A program made the translations under genes and the position numbers. From contig DTWD01000265.1 of assembly GCA_012963185.1 (NCBI GenBank), positions 1 through 6,670 on the forward strand: a DNA stretch of 6,670 nucleotides, read 5' to 3'. The notes beneath the pieces were generated by a model. The model saw only the letters and a program-made list of their open reading frames with translations, had not been told where the DNA came from and did not search any database. This DNA comes from Acidobacteriota bacterium. Its GTDB lineage: Bacteria; Acidobacteriota; Vicinamibacteria; Vicinamibacterales; UBA8438. Shown piece after piece: positions 6,513-6,670 of this stretch (its first letter is position 1; each line of letters starts with the position of its first letter).

Positions 6513-6670
6513 GAAGGGCTAGAGCGCTCGATGATAGCGGTTCTGGATATTCCCTGTAGGTCAGTTCGGAATCCTCGTAAGACGAGGCTTGGTATCGATT
6601 CGACTGACTGTTCAAGCTTTTGTGCCTGGCCGTTTCCGATTTCGATCAGCAAAAAGCCTTTTACGGTTAA
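6509..6670 (-). CDS. prmC: PrmC/HemK release-factor glutamine methyltransferase, C-terminal 53 residues (truncated by window edge)
   Basis: The frame is open from the right edge to a TGA at 6511-6509 and encodes 53 residues. It contains GFLLIEIGNGQAQKLEQ and, near the end, DLQGISRTAII. These match the last strand pair of PrmC-type methyltransferases, whose usual form is an LxxEIGxxQ block, a DLxGxxR block and then the C-terminus. PrmC methylates the Gln of the GGQ motif in release factors RF1 and RF2, which class I termination needs for full efficiency. The catalytic NPPY motif and SAM-binding domain lie outside the window, so the call rests on the tail alone. The stop codon overlaps the HIT gene's outer start (ATGA), suggesting co-transcription and coupled translation. 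Confidence 0.8.
   Translation of the reverse strand, partial: LTVKGFLLIEIGNGQAQKLEQSVESIPSLVLRGFRTDLQGISRTAIIERSSPS

Overview
The window looks like a stretch of housekeeping chromosome from a diderm (Gram-negative-type) bacterium of moderate GC content (judged by eye, not counted). It holds six complete protein genes and the 3' end of a seventh. The start of an eighth may sit at the left edge. I see no tRNA or rRNA, no insertion sequence, no CRISPR array and no phage or plasmid gene. The taxon is uncertain. The order ileS-lspA-lgt-rluD together with prmC-HIT, and the style of the proteins, would fit Acidobacteriota or a neighbouring phylum, but that is inference and not shown by the sequence.

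Right to left on the minus strand, 5215 to 28 is a compact, probably single operon: ileS (isoleucyl-tRNA synthetase), lspA (signal peptidase II), lgt (prolipoprotein diacylglyceryl transferase) and an rluD-like 23S rRNA pseudouridine synthase. Neighbouring genes overlap or are only 8 bases apart. Lgt and LspA catalyse the first two successive steps of bacterial lipoprotein maturation, so the operon joins translation (IleRS, rRNA modification) with lipoprotein processing. A good sigma70-type promoter (TTGATA, 16 bases, TACAAT) lies at 5279-5306, upstream of ileS. There is no recognisable T-box leader.

The only non-coding stretch of any length is 5216-5477, between the divergent ileS and a plus-strand HAD-family hydrolase gene (5478-6191). 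The part next to the HAD gene is unusual. A 10-bp hairpin at 5406-5430 shares bases with a second possible 8-bp stem (5426-5433 with 5460-5467). That second stem would bury the only visible Shine-Dalgarno sequence of the HAD gene. This is the pattern expected of a translational switch, and it is the least ordinary signal in the window.

At the right, the minus strand carries the last 53 codons of prmC (release-factor glutamine methyltransferase), overlapping a HIT-family (HinT-like) gene by ATGA. The HIT gene converges on the HAD gene and their coding 3' ends overlap by 39 bp. I found no new multi-gene system. The rest of the window is conserved core metabolism.
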